NCBI GenBank assembly: GCA_030428835.1 | Contig: JAUIEP010000008.1 | Coordinates: forward strand, 1-64,000 | Direction: 5' to 3' | Source: Gammaproteobacteria bacterium | GTDB lineage: Bacteria; Pseudomonadota; Gammaproteobacteria; Pseudomonadales; Halieaceae | DNA length: 64,000 nt | Shown: piece after piece, positions 1-8,539 of the stretch | Layout: every line of letters begins with the position of its first letter | How positions within the stretch are numbered: position 1 is the stretch's first letter | Notes under the pieces: model-generated | Told to the model about the DNA's origin: nothing | Databases searched by the model: none | Seen by the model: the letters and a program-made list of their open reading frames with translations, nothing else | Translations under genes and position numbers: made by a program

Positions 1-105
1 GGCCCCATGATGCCCTCGGAGACCTGTCTCCTGTGGAGTACCTGGTGGCCCAAAAAGAGGCCGAAATCTCTAGTAATGCGTGGAGCTAATCAGGGGGTAC
101 TTACA
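1..105 (+). mobile_element. Right end of an IS3-family insertion sequence (partial)
   Basis: The IS terminus appears to be at 105. Read from the minus strand the end begins TGTAAGTACCCCCTGATTAG, a TG-starting terminal inverted repeat typical of IS3-type elements. It lies just after the stop codon of a transposase C-terminal reading frame. Immediately outside, from 106, the sequence becomes a nitroreductase gene on the minus strand, so the element was inserted into that gene. The left end and any 3-4 bp target duplication are outside the window. Confidence 0.7.
3..89 (+). CDS. IS3-family transposase OrfB, C-terminal end (partial)
   Basis: Only the last 28 codons are present, entering from the left edge, with a TAA stop at 87-89. 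The peptide begins PHDALGDLSPVEYLVAQ. This matches the conserved tail of the DDE integrase domain of IS3-group transposases, where an RPH-ALG-LTP-E-F pattern follows the last catalytic Glu. The stop lies 16 bp before the presumed IS end, as is usual for these elements. No catalytic residues are visible because they are upstream of the window. The family call rests on this short tail and on the TG-starting terminus. Confidence 0.7.
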   Translation, partial: PHDALGDLSPVEYLVAQKEAEISSNAWS

Positions 106-417
106 CATGGCCGCCTTGATGTTGCGCCGCTTGCGCTCGGGAAAGTCGGGCTCTTCCGCCGCCTTCACCGCGTGGGCGATGTAGGGGTCGAAGATGCTGC
201 GGTACTGCTCGGCAATAAAAGTTTTACGCTCCGGTTCGGTGACCGCCACGAAGACCCACGGTTGCCGGTTGCCGCCGGACGGCGCGTAGGTGCCGGCCTC
301 GCAGACCTTCCGAATCAGCGCTTCGGGTACCGGGTCGGGCTTGAGGCGGCGGATGGCGCGGGTGGTGCGCAGTGCTTCGAACAGCGGCATGTCTTCGCCA
401 AGGGTGGCAATGTTCAT
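106..417 (-). pseudogene. Nitroreductase-family protein, 5' fragment interrupted by an IS
   Basis: The ATG at 417 is preceded by GGAGACACG. The fragment starts MNIATLGEDMPLFEALRTTR and has the FMN-binding start of the nitroreductase fold (TTRAIRRLKPDPVP, then APSGGNRQPWVFV). Full-length relatives are about 200-230 residues. Here only about 104 codons remain before the IS terminus at 105, and the frame then reads into IS sequence and stops at 70. The C-terminal part of the FMN site is missing, so the product is very probably inactive. The rest of the gene may lie beyond the other IS end. It is divergent from the TetR gene at 567, which may have controlled it. Confidence 0.75.
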
Positions 418-566
418 CGTCGTGTCTCCATCGCATGAGAGCCTGCATTGTGGATTGCCTGTAGCGCCCCGGCAACGCCGGTGCACGCGCGGCTGCCAAT
501 CTGAACTGGAGGGGAGGAAACGCGGGCTGCGCGTTTGCGCCGGTTCCCGGGTGGTATCATGTCTCC

Positions 567-1154
567 ATGTCCGAGGACGTTCCCACGACCACCGATGGCC
601 GCAGGCTGCGCAGCGAGCGCAGTCGCCAGTCGATTATCCGCGCCGCGCTGGGCCTGATCGAGGAGGGGCACCTGGTACCTACCGCGCAACTCATCGCGGA
701 GCGCGCGGACGTCGGCATCCGCTCTTTTTTCCGCCATTTTCCCGACATGGAGTCACTGTTCGCCGCGGTGGACGCCGAAATCCGGCAGTCCTACGAGGCG
801 CTGTTCATCGGCGGCGATCGCGGCGGCTCACTGCAGGAGCGCATCCTGCACGCGGTGGAGCGGCGTTCGGCCGGTTACGAGGTGGAGAAGAATGTCATTC
901 TCTCCGCACACGCCCAGTCCTGGCGCTACGAGATTCTGCGCAGGAACTATGCGCGCTCGCAGCGCGGCCTGCGCAAGGACCTGGACGACTGGTTGCCCGA
1001 ACTCGCCGGCCTCGATGCAGTCACCCGCGAGGCGGTGGATGCGATAGCCTCGTTCGAGATGTGGCACCGGCTGCGCGTGCACCAGGGGCTCGGCCAGAAG
1101 GCCGCGACGGAGCTGATCGTCTCCCTGCTGCAGAAACTTGTCCTACCGCGTTAG
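567..1154 (+). CDS. TetR/AcrR-family transcriptional regulator
   Basis: A 195-residue protein with an N-terminal helix-turn-helix: residues 14-60 carry RSRQSIIRAALGLIEEG, then AERADVGIRSFFRHFPDMESLFAAV, the usual TetR pattern ending in a Phe-rich recognition helix. The C-terminal half is a ligand-binding helical region with no recognised family. The Shine-Dalgarno before ATG 567 is weak. A TetR gene facing away from a nitroreductase suggests local control of it, but that target is now broken by the IS. The ligand cannot be predicted. Confidence 0.85.
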   Translation: MSEDVPTTTDGRRLRSERSRQSIIRAALGLIEEGHLVPTAQLIAERADVGIRSFFRHFPDMESLFAAVDAEIRQSYEALFIGGDRGGSLQERILHAVERRSAGYEVEKNVILSAHAQSWRYEILRRNYARSQRGLRKDLDDWLPELAGLDAVTREAVDAIASFEMWHRLRVHQGLGQKAATELIVSLLQKLVLPR

Positions 1155-1183
1155 CCTCGAGTCAGCCGCGCGTCAGTGGCAGG

Positions 1184-2773
1184 CTAACCGGCGCGGTTCT
1201 TCGGCTTTGCCGCGGGCCGCTTCGTCGTGCCCGCCTTGCGTTTGAGTCGCGGCTTGCCGGCACGGGCCGCCTTTGCCTCTACCTTCTCTTTTGCTTTCGC
1301 GGCGGGCTTGCGCTTTTTGGTGCTTTTTTTCGAATGCCTCTTCGCGCCTTTCTTTGCGGCGGACGCGCCGGAAATGCCCGCCGCCTGCTCCAGTTCGACC
1401 AGTGAGTCTTCCATGTAGTCGATGAGCCGTTGCACCTGCGGCACGGAACGCCGGCAGGCGATGATGCCGAAGTCGACATTCTTGTCGTAGGTGAGCAGGG
1501 TGATGTTGACCGCGATGCCGTCGGTCACGATCGACACGGGGTAGTTGCCGTCGAGCCGCGCGCCGTTCCAGTACATGGTCTCCTGCATGCCCGGCACGTT
1601 GGAGATCACCGTGTTGTAGGGCGGCAGGCGGTTGGCGAGGCCGAGCGGCATCAGCAGCATCGACGGGAACTGCATCGCGAGCGCGAAGAGCTGGATCTCA
1701 CCGGGCGACATGCCGCGGTAGAACTCCTTGCCCGCCCTGACCGAGGCCTGGATGGCGCGCATGCGTGCGACCGGGTCGGCGACATTGGTGGCGAGGTCGG
1801 CGCTGATGGCGGCGACCGCATTGCCGGAGTCGATGTCGCCCGCCTGGCGTATCGACACCGGCACCATGGCCTTCAGCGACTGTTCCGGCAGCTCCGCGTG
1901 CGTCTGCAGGTAGGTGCGCAGTGCGCCGGCGCTCATCCCCAGTACGGCGTCGTTGAATGTGCCGTCGAAGGCCTTGGCCACCGCGCGCAGGCGCGCGAAC
2001 GGCCAGGACTGGGCGACGAAGCGGCGCGCGCTGTCGATGGATGTATTGATCGGGCTGCGCGGCACCTGCAGGTGCGGCAGTTTCAGTTCGCCGTCGCGAC
2101 CGGTCCACGCGCGGGTAAAGCTGCGCAGCGCCTGCATCATGTTCAGCCGGGAGTCGAACGTCGCCTTCAGGCGGTCGGCGAGGTTGCGCATCTGTTCTTC
2201 GCTGAGCTCAGGCTGCTTGCCGAGTTTGAGGCTGTCGCGGTAGCGGTTCCAGGACTCGAGCGACAGGGGCGACTCGTCGAGGTAGTGGTTGGGATCGTTG
2301 GACAGCATGCTGCGCGACACATGGGTCGCGCGGGCGCCGTCCACCGCGGCGTGGTGCATCTTGGTGTAGACGGCGAACTGGCGCTTCTGCAGGCCCTCGA
2401 TCAGGTGCATTTCCCACAGGGGGCGGTGGCGGTCGAGCAGGGTGCCGTGCAGGCGCGAGACCAGCGTGAACAGTTCCCTGTAGCGCCCCGGCTTCGGCAG
2501 GGCCGAGTGGCGGATGTGGTAGTCCATGTCCAGCGCCGGGTCCGGCTCCCAGTAGGCCGGGCCCGCCACGCCGAGGGGCCCCAGCTTCAGGCGGTCGCCG
2601 AAGGGCGGCAGCATCTTGTCGACATGGCGCAGGTTGGCGGCCAGTTCGTGCAGGAACTCGTGTTCATGGGCGCCGTCGGGCAGCGTGTACAACTGCACAC
2701 CGCCCACGTGCATGGGCATTTCCCGCGCCTCGGCGAGCAGGAAGCCGGCGTCCACCAGGCTGAGCTTCTTCAT
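1184..2773 (-). CDS. Wax ester synthase/diacylglycerol acyltransferase (WS/DGAT) with basic C-terminal tail
   Basis: 529 residues. The N-terminus MKKLSLVDAGFLLAE and the acyltransferase motif HHAAVDG (residues 140-146) identify the bifunctional WS/DGAT family, which uses acyl-CoA to esterify fatty alcohols or diacylglycerol into storage lipid at the inner membrane. The SNVPG motif characteristic of the C-terminal domain is also present. The last ~58 residues (about 472-529) are an unusual Lys/Arg/Ala-rich tail, roughly 25 basic residues, resembling histone H1-like repeats. It is absent from the enzyme core and may bind anionic lipid or nucleic acid. The start has AGGAGACACCCC before the ATG. 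It probably stands alone, tail to tail with the TetR gene. Confidence 0.9.
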   Translation of the reverse strand: MKKLSLVDAGFLLAEAREMPMHVGGVQLYTLPDGAHEHEFLHELAANLRHVDKMLPPFGDRLKLGPLGVAGPAYWEPDPALDMDYHIRHSALPKPGRYRELFTLVSRLHGTLLDRHRPLWEMHLIEGLQKRQFAVYTKMHHAAVDGARATHVSRSMLSNDPNHYLDESPLSLESWNRYRDSLKLGKQPELSEEQMRNLADRLKATFDSRLNMMQALRSFTRAWTGRDGELKLPHLQVPRSPINTSIDSARRFVAQSWPFARLRAVAKAFDGTFNDAVLGMSAGALRTYLQTHAELPEQSLKAMVPVSIRQAGDIDSGNAVAAISADLATNVADPVARMRAIQASVRAGKEFYRGMSPGEIQLFALAMQFPSMLLMPLGLANRLPPYNTVISNVPGMQETMYWNGARLDGNYPVSIVTDGIAVNITLLTYDKNVDFGIIACRRSVPQVQRLIDYMEDSLVELEQAAGISGASAAKKGAKRHSKKSTKKRKPAAKAKEKVEAKAARAGKPRLKRKAGTTKRPAAKPKNRAG

Positions 2774-2829
2774 GGGGTGTCTCCTGTAGAGATACTCCTA
2801 GTGTAACCGAGGATGCCTGTGGGGTCGTT

Positions 2830-2847
2830 GGTCGAATGAATTCGACC
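2830..2847. repeat. Single REP-like palindrome GGTCGAATGAATTCGACC
   Basis: An 18-bp perfect palindrome, GGTCGAATGAATTCGACC allowing the two central bases, lying between the WS/DGAT start and the stop of the next gene. The same word recurs at 11890, 11958, 13941, 19413 and 19485, so it is a dispersed repeat and not a local operator. Confidence 0.75.
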
Positions 2848-2859
2848 TCGGGACGCCCG

Positions 2860-3921
2860 CTAGAGCAGCGCGTCCTCCTCGATGACGTCCGAATTCGCCG
2901 GCAGGCTGAAGTGGGTGCCGTCCACACCCACCGTGTAGTCGGGGAAGATATCGTCGGCGCCGTCTAGCCACAGGGCTTCCTGCCCCGGGAACAGCAGCGG
3001 CGGGACGATGTGGTAGTACAGCAGGTGGCCCACCCCCGCGTCGCGCGCGGTTTCCGCCGCCTGGACCGGACTCGCGTGGTAGTCGAGGATATCGAGCGTG
3101 ATCTTCGCCATGATCTCGTTGCCGTTCTTCTTGGCGGCCTCGTGCATCATCATGACGATGTTGGGTGCCAGTGCCTCGTGCACCAGCAGGTCCACGCCCT
3201 TGGCGAAGCGCGTGATGTTGTCGTAACGCGCCGTGTCGCCGCTGATCAGCGCCGTGCGACCCTTGTAAGTGAACAGGTAACCCACCGCGGGACTCACCGG
3301 CGCGTGCTGGACGCGCAGCGCCTCGACCTTCAGGCCCCCCTCGTCGTACACGGTGGCCAGCGCGCCGTCGTCGGGCAGCTCGAACGGTTGCGCCTCCAGT
3401 CCCGCGCCGGAGAGCGGCGCCACCCTGTCGCCGTGATGCGCATTGCGGTAGCCGAAGTCGAGGCTGTAGGCGATGTTGAACCCGTCGACGACCTGTTGCA
3501 CACCCTCCGGTCCGTACACGGGCAGTGGCGCCGCGTTGTCGCCGCCCGCCCAGCGCAGGGTGGCGGTCTCGCCGAGGCCGTCGATGTGGTCGGAGTGGAA
3601 GTGGGTCAGGAACACGCCCTTGAGGTTGCCGCCCTGGAAGCCCATGCGGCCCATGTTGCGCACGCCGTTCGTACCGGCGTCCACCATGAACAACTGGTCG
3701 CCCGCCACCACGACCACACAGGGTCCGGAGGCGTCGGGCGAGGGCAGGGGGCCGCCCGCGCCGCACAGGGTGACGTGCAGGCCGTCGTCGAACGTGTCGA
3801 TGATGTCCGCGCCGAGGCGTGCCTCCAGGCCGCGCTCCATCACGGTCATCGTGGCGCGCTGGCAGGCGCCGAGTGCGGCGCCGATACAGATCAGTGAACA
3901 AACAAGCAGGACTCTCTTCAC
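2860..3921 (-). CDS. Metallo-beta-lactamase-fold hydrolase, predicted lipoprotein
   Basis: Start chosen at GTG 3921, which has a strong GGAGGAGG Shine-Dalgarno nearby and gives a lipoprotein signal (VKRVLLVCSLICIGAALGAC) with Cys20 as lipid anchor. Longer upstream frames lack these. The mature protein has the zinc motif THFHSDHIDG, MVDAGTNG before it, and HAPVSPAVGYLF and SGDTARYDN later, a layout like RNase Z/arylsulfatase-type members of the superfamily. Total 353 residues. It is probably periplasmic, anchored to a membrane, and hydrolyses an ester or phosphoester. The substrate is unknown. It reads away from the acyl-CoA dehydrogenase at 4094. Confidence 0.85.
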   Translation of the reverse strand: MKRVLLVCSLICIGAALGACQRATMTVMERGLEARLGADIIDTFDDGLHVTLCGAGGPLPSPDASGPCVVVVAGDQLFMVDAGTNGVRNMGRMGFQGGNLKGVFLTHFHSDHIDGLGETATLRWAGGDNAAPLPVYGPEGVQQVVDGFNIAYSLDFGYRNAHHGDRVAPLSGAGLEAQPFELPDDGALATVYDEGGLKVEALRVQHAPVSPAVGYLFTYKGRTALISGDTARYDNITRFAKGVDLLVHEALAPNIVMMMHEAAKKNGNEIMAKITLDILDYHASPVQAAETARDAGVGHLLYYHIVPPLLFPGQEALWLDGADDIFPDYTVGVDGTHFSLPANSDVIEEDALL

Positions 3922-4093
3922 GGCGAAGCCTCCTCCACGGAAAAGTGGCATAAGATGTGCCAGTATAGGGGGCGCGGCGGCCCGCGCAAGCGCCTGGCGG
4001 TGAAATATACCGGGCGGCGGGTCGCTGGCGCGGGCATCGCCACAGTGGGTATATTGCACAGCCCTTCTTTTGTTTTTCACAGGAATCCCAGCC

Positions 4094-5344
<1,251 letters not shown>

Positions 5345-5412
5345 CCTGTAGCGCAGCCGCCGGATTGCGCGCCAGCCCGGCACGACAAGAACAATAAACG
5401 CGAGCGCCGCCC

Positions 5413-6729
5413 ATGCCTGCACCCGAACCCGCTGCCGCCGAACCATCGGCTACGCTGTCACGGCGCGCGCCCGCCATCGCGCTCGCGATGCTCACGGTCG
5501 TCTACGCCTTCAATTTCATCGACCGGCAGATCCTCGTCATCCTGCAGGAGATGATCAAGGAGGATATGGGCCTGTCCGATGCGCAGCTCGGCCTGCTCAG
5601 CGGCTTCTCTTTCGCGCTTATTTACGTGACCGCCGGCATCCCGATCGCCTACTGGGCCGACCGGGGCAATCGCAAGAACATCATCGCGCTGGCGCTCGCG
5701 GTCTGGAGCGCGATGACCGCGCTGTCGGGCCTCGCGCAGAACTACCTGCAGCTGTTACTTGCCCGGGTGGGCGTCGGGCTGGGCGAGGCCGGCGGCAGCC
5801 CGCCGGCGCACTCGCTGATCAGCGACTACTTCCCGCCCGAGCGGCGCGGCACGGCGATGTCGATCTATTCCAGCGGGCTGTACTTCGGCATCCTGGTGGG
5901 CTATGTCGTGGGCGGCGTGGTGGCCGATGCCCTCGGCTGGCGCTACACCTTCATGCTGCTCGGCATCCCGGGCGTGCTCTTCGCGCTGTTGCTGGCCGCG
6001 GTGGTGCGCGAGCCACTGCGCGGACGCTGGGAGCACGCGAGCGTCAACGCCCACAAGCCGACCCTGGGCGAGACGCTCAGGGTACTGGCGTCCTACCGCG
6101 CCTTCATGCTGGTGTGCATAGCCAGCGCCATCGCCAACTTCGGCGGTTACGGAACGGGCAACTTCTCCGCCTCGCTGTACCTGCGCATCCACGGGCTCAG
6201 CCTGACCGAGGTCGGGTTGCTGCTCGCCGTGGCGGGCGGCCTGTCGGGGATGATCGGCACCTTCCTGGGCGGCTACCTCGCCGACCGGCTGGTCGTACGC
6301 GACCGGCGCTGGTACGTGTGGGTGCCGATGTGGGGCATGATCCTGAGCACGCCCTTCAGCATGGTGTACTACCTGTCGGACAACGTGACCCTGGTGATCG
6401 CGGCGCAGTTCCTGACGACGATGGCGTTCTCCACCTTCCTCGGGCCCTGCCTCGCGGTCTCGCACACGCTGGTGCACCCCGCGATGCGCGCGTTCACCTC
6501 CGCGGTGCTGTTTTTCGTGATCAACCTGATCGGCCTGGGACTCGGTCCGCTCACGACGGGCCTGGTCAGCGACTGGCTCGCGGCGGACTACGGCGTGAAC
6601 AGCCTGCGTTACGCGATGGTGATCGTGAGCCTGATCGGTTCGACCTCCGCCCTCGTGTATTACTTCGCCGGCCGCTACGTGATCGAGGAACTCGACCGCA
6701 ACGCGGTGGCCCCGGCGACGGCCGGCTGA
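5413..6729 (+). CDS. MFS transporter, spinster-like
   Basis: 438 residues with about 12 hydrophobic segments. The N-terminus (AFNFIDRQILVILQEMIKED) and the loop between TM2 and TM3 (YWADRGNRKNII) fit the spinster-like and related MFS group of the major facilitator superfamily common in proteobacterial lipid and aromatic degradation loci. GEAGGSPPAHSLISDYFPPE is the conserved TM4-5 region. The substrate is unknown. Position directly after an acyl-CoA dehydrogenase suggests an organic acid or lipid-derived compound. Confidence 0.85.
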   Translation: MPAPEPAAAEPSATLSRRAPAIALAMLTVVYAFNFIDRQILVILQEMIKEDMGLSDAQLGLLSGFSFALIYVTAGIPIAYWADRGNRKNIIALALAVWSAMTALSGLAQNYLQLLLARVGVGLGEAGGSPPAHSLISDYFPPERRGTAMSIYSSGLYFGILVGYVVGGVVADALGWRYTFMLLGIPGVLFALLLAAVVREPLRGRWEHASVNAHKPTLGETLRVLASYRAFMLVCIASAIANFGGYGTGNFSASLYLRIHGLSLTEVGLLLAVAGGLSGMIGTFLGGYLADRLVVRDRRWYVWVPMWGMILSTPFSMVYYLSDNVTLVIAAQFLTTMAFSTFLGPCLAVSHTLVHPAMRAFTSAVLFFVINLIGLGLGPLTTGLVSDWLAADYGVNSLRYAMVIVSLIGSTSALVYYFAGRYVIEELDRNAVAPATAG

Positions 6730-6778
6730 GTCTTAACGACTCGCCCCTTCGACACAGGTCGCCGGGGCGGCCAACGGC

Positions 6779-7630
6779 TTAACCCTTGCCGTCGAAGTCG
6801 CTGGCGTCGTGGCGCTCGATGACCTGCTTGTTTTCGTCGCCCCAGGCCTTGTTCACCATCTGGCCGCGCTTCACGGCGGGGCGCTGCATGATCTCGCCCG
6901 CCCAGCGGCGCACGTTCTTGTAGGACTCCACGTCGAGGAACTCGCCGGCCTCGTAGAGCTTGCCGTAGGCGAGCGCGCCGTACCACGCCACGTTGGCGAT
7001 GTCGGAGATGTTGTAGACGTCGCCGCACAGGTACTGCCGGTCCGCGAGGTTGCGATCCAGCACGTCGAGCAGGCGTTTCACTTCCATCGCGTAGCGGTTG
7101 ATCGGGTACTCCCACTTCTCCGGCGCGTAGGCGTAGAAGTGGCCGAAGCCGCCGCCCAGGTAGGGCACGCTGCCCATCTGCCAGAACAGCCACGACAGGC
7201 ACTCGGCGCGCTCCGACGGGTCGGTGGGGACCAACTCGCCGAACTTCTCGGCGAGGTAGAGGAGAATCGCGCCGGACTCGAACACCCGGGTCGGCGGGTT
7301 GGTGCTGTGGTCCATGAGCGCGGGGATCTTGGAATTGGGATTCACGCTGACAAAGCCCGAGGAGAACTGGTCGCCGTCCCCTATGTTGATGATCCACGCG
7401 TCGTACTCCGCGCCCTCGTGGCCCGCCTCCAGCAGTTCTTCCAGCATGACCGTCGCCTTCACGCCGTTGGGTGTGCCCAGCGAGTAGAGCTGCAGCGGGT
7501 GCTTGCCGATCGGCAGTTCCTTGTCGTGGGTGGGTCCCGCGACGGGCCGGTTGATATTGGCGAAGCGGCCGCCGCTCTCCTGGTCCCATTGCCAGACCTT
7601 CGGCGGTTCGTAAGTCGGTCCTGAGGTCAT
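6779..7630 (-). CDS. yghU: Glutathione S-transferase family protein, YghU-type disulfide reductase
   Basis: 283 residues from ATG 7630, preceded by GGAGACC. The protein closely follows E. coli YghU (288 residues): FANINRPVAGPTHDKELP, LQLYSLGTPNGVKATVMLEE, GDGDQFSSGFVSVNPNSKIP and the C-terminal ERHDASDF are all recognisable. YghU is a nu-class GST that binds two glutathione molecules and reduces organic hydroperoxides and disulfides using Thr/Asn residues in place of a catalytic Tyr or Cys. Those features come from the family and were not checked here. It converges with the MFS gene. A palindrome at 7695-7709 lies upstream. Confidence 0.92.
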   Translation of the reverse strand: MTSGPTYEPPKVWQWDQESGGRFANINRPVAGPTHDKELPIGKHPLQLYSLGTPNGVKATVMLEELLEAGHEGAEYDAWIINIGDGDQFSSGFVSVNPNSKIPALMDHSTNPPTRVFESGAILLYLAEKFGELVPTDPSERAECLSWLFWQMGSVPYLGGGFGHFYAYAPEKWEYPINRYAMEVKRLLDVLDRNLADRQYLCGDVYNISDIANVAWYGALAYGKLYEAGEFLDVESYKNVRRWAGEIMQRPAVKRGQMVNKAWGDENKQVIERHDASDFDGKG

Positions 7631-7694
7631 ACTGGTCTCCGTGGCTGTCGGTTGCGGTGCGCGGTGGTCTTCCCGCGCGCCTGGCAAGGAAATG

Positions 7695-7709
7695 GGCATA
7701 CTATATGCC
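7695..7709. promoter_or_regulatory. Palindrome in the yghU upstream region
   Basis: GGCATA-cta-TATGCC, a perfect 6-bp inverted repeat 65 bp upstream of the yghU start. On the minus strand it contains TATAGT, a possible -10 box, so a protein bound here would block transcription. No -35 with good spacing was found, so promoter assignment is tentative. Confidence 0.35.
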
Positions 7710-7747
7710 GATATTTGGGGAGACAAGCCCGCGCGCAGTAAGGACTT

Positions 7748-8539
7748 TCAGTGCGTCGCCGCGGGCGTGTCGAGCAGGAACAGCAGGTCTGTGCGAATGA
7801 TGTACTTGGTGCCGGCGGTGAGCGGCTCGGAGCTGTGCACGCACTGCAGCGGGTGCATGCCGTGGGGGAAACACAGCACACCGCCGCGCGGCGTGAAAAC
7901 ATCGACCGCCTGCACGTCGTCCTCGCGGCGGGCGGGCCGGCCGGGATCCGCCGCGTTCACCAGGAAGCGCGTGGCGCCGCCCTCGAAGTCGTCGTTGAGT
8001 AGTACCAGGAAGGTCATGCAGCTGTACCGGTCCGGGTAGGCGTTGGGCACCAGCAGCTCGTCGATCACGCGGCTGCCCGGCCAGTCGCCGTCGGTGTGCG
8101 CCTGGAAGAAGTCGCCGGGGCCGTAGCGGTAGAAGCGGAAGCGGGCGTTGAGGCCGACCGCTTCCCTGCCGTTGAAGAGGTTGTCCCAGTCCTGGCAGAG
8201 CGTCGCCACACGCCGCCAGAGCAGGCCGTCGGTGTCCTCGTCGACCACCCAGGTCACGCTGTCGTTGTGGCGTATCGCCCGTGGCAGCGAGACCGCCGCG
8301 TCGGGGATGTAGCCCATGCGCTCGCTCAGCGCCATGAACGCCTCGCATTCCGCGTCCGACAGGACGTTGCGCAACTGGTACGCGCCCGGCACGCCCGGCA
8401 CGGCGCGGCGGCTGATCTCGTCGGGCGGACCCGGGGCGAGTCCCGCCGGGTTGGGGGTGCGATTCGCCCAGGTGGGCAGGGCGGGGTGCTCCGCGCCCGG
8501 CTCATAGGCGACGACGTACAAGGGCTCCGTGTCACTCAT
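7748..8539 (-). CDS. 2OG-Fe(II) oxygenase, prolyl 4-hydroxylase alpha-like
   Basis: 263 residues from ATG 8539. The C-terminal domain shows the iron ligands HTDGDW (His-x-Asp), a distal His in HPLQCVHSSEPL and the 2-oxoglutarate-binding Lys in AGTKYIIRTDLLF. An N-terminal ~50-residue Pro-rich region precedes the domain. No signal peptide is seen, so it is likely cytoplasmic. Its start overlaps the end of the DUF3604 gene by 8 bp (8532-8539), which implies translational coupling and a shared role. Substrate could be a protein prolyl residue or a small molecule; the sequence does not decide. Confidence 0.85.
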   Translation of the reverse strand: MSDTEPLYVVAYEPGAEHPALPTWANRTPNPAGLAPGPPDEISRRAVPGVPGAYQLRNVLSDAECEAFMALSERMGYIPDAAVSLPRAIRHNDSVTWVVDEDTDGLLWRRVATLCQDWDNLFNGREAVGLNARFRFYRYGPGDFFQAHTDGDWPGSRVIDELLVPNAYPDRYSCMTFLVLLNDDFEGGATRFLVNAADPGRPARREDDVQAVDVFTPRGGVLCFPHGMHPLQCVHSSEPLTAGTKYIIRTDLLFLLDTPAATH

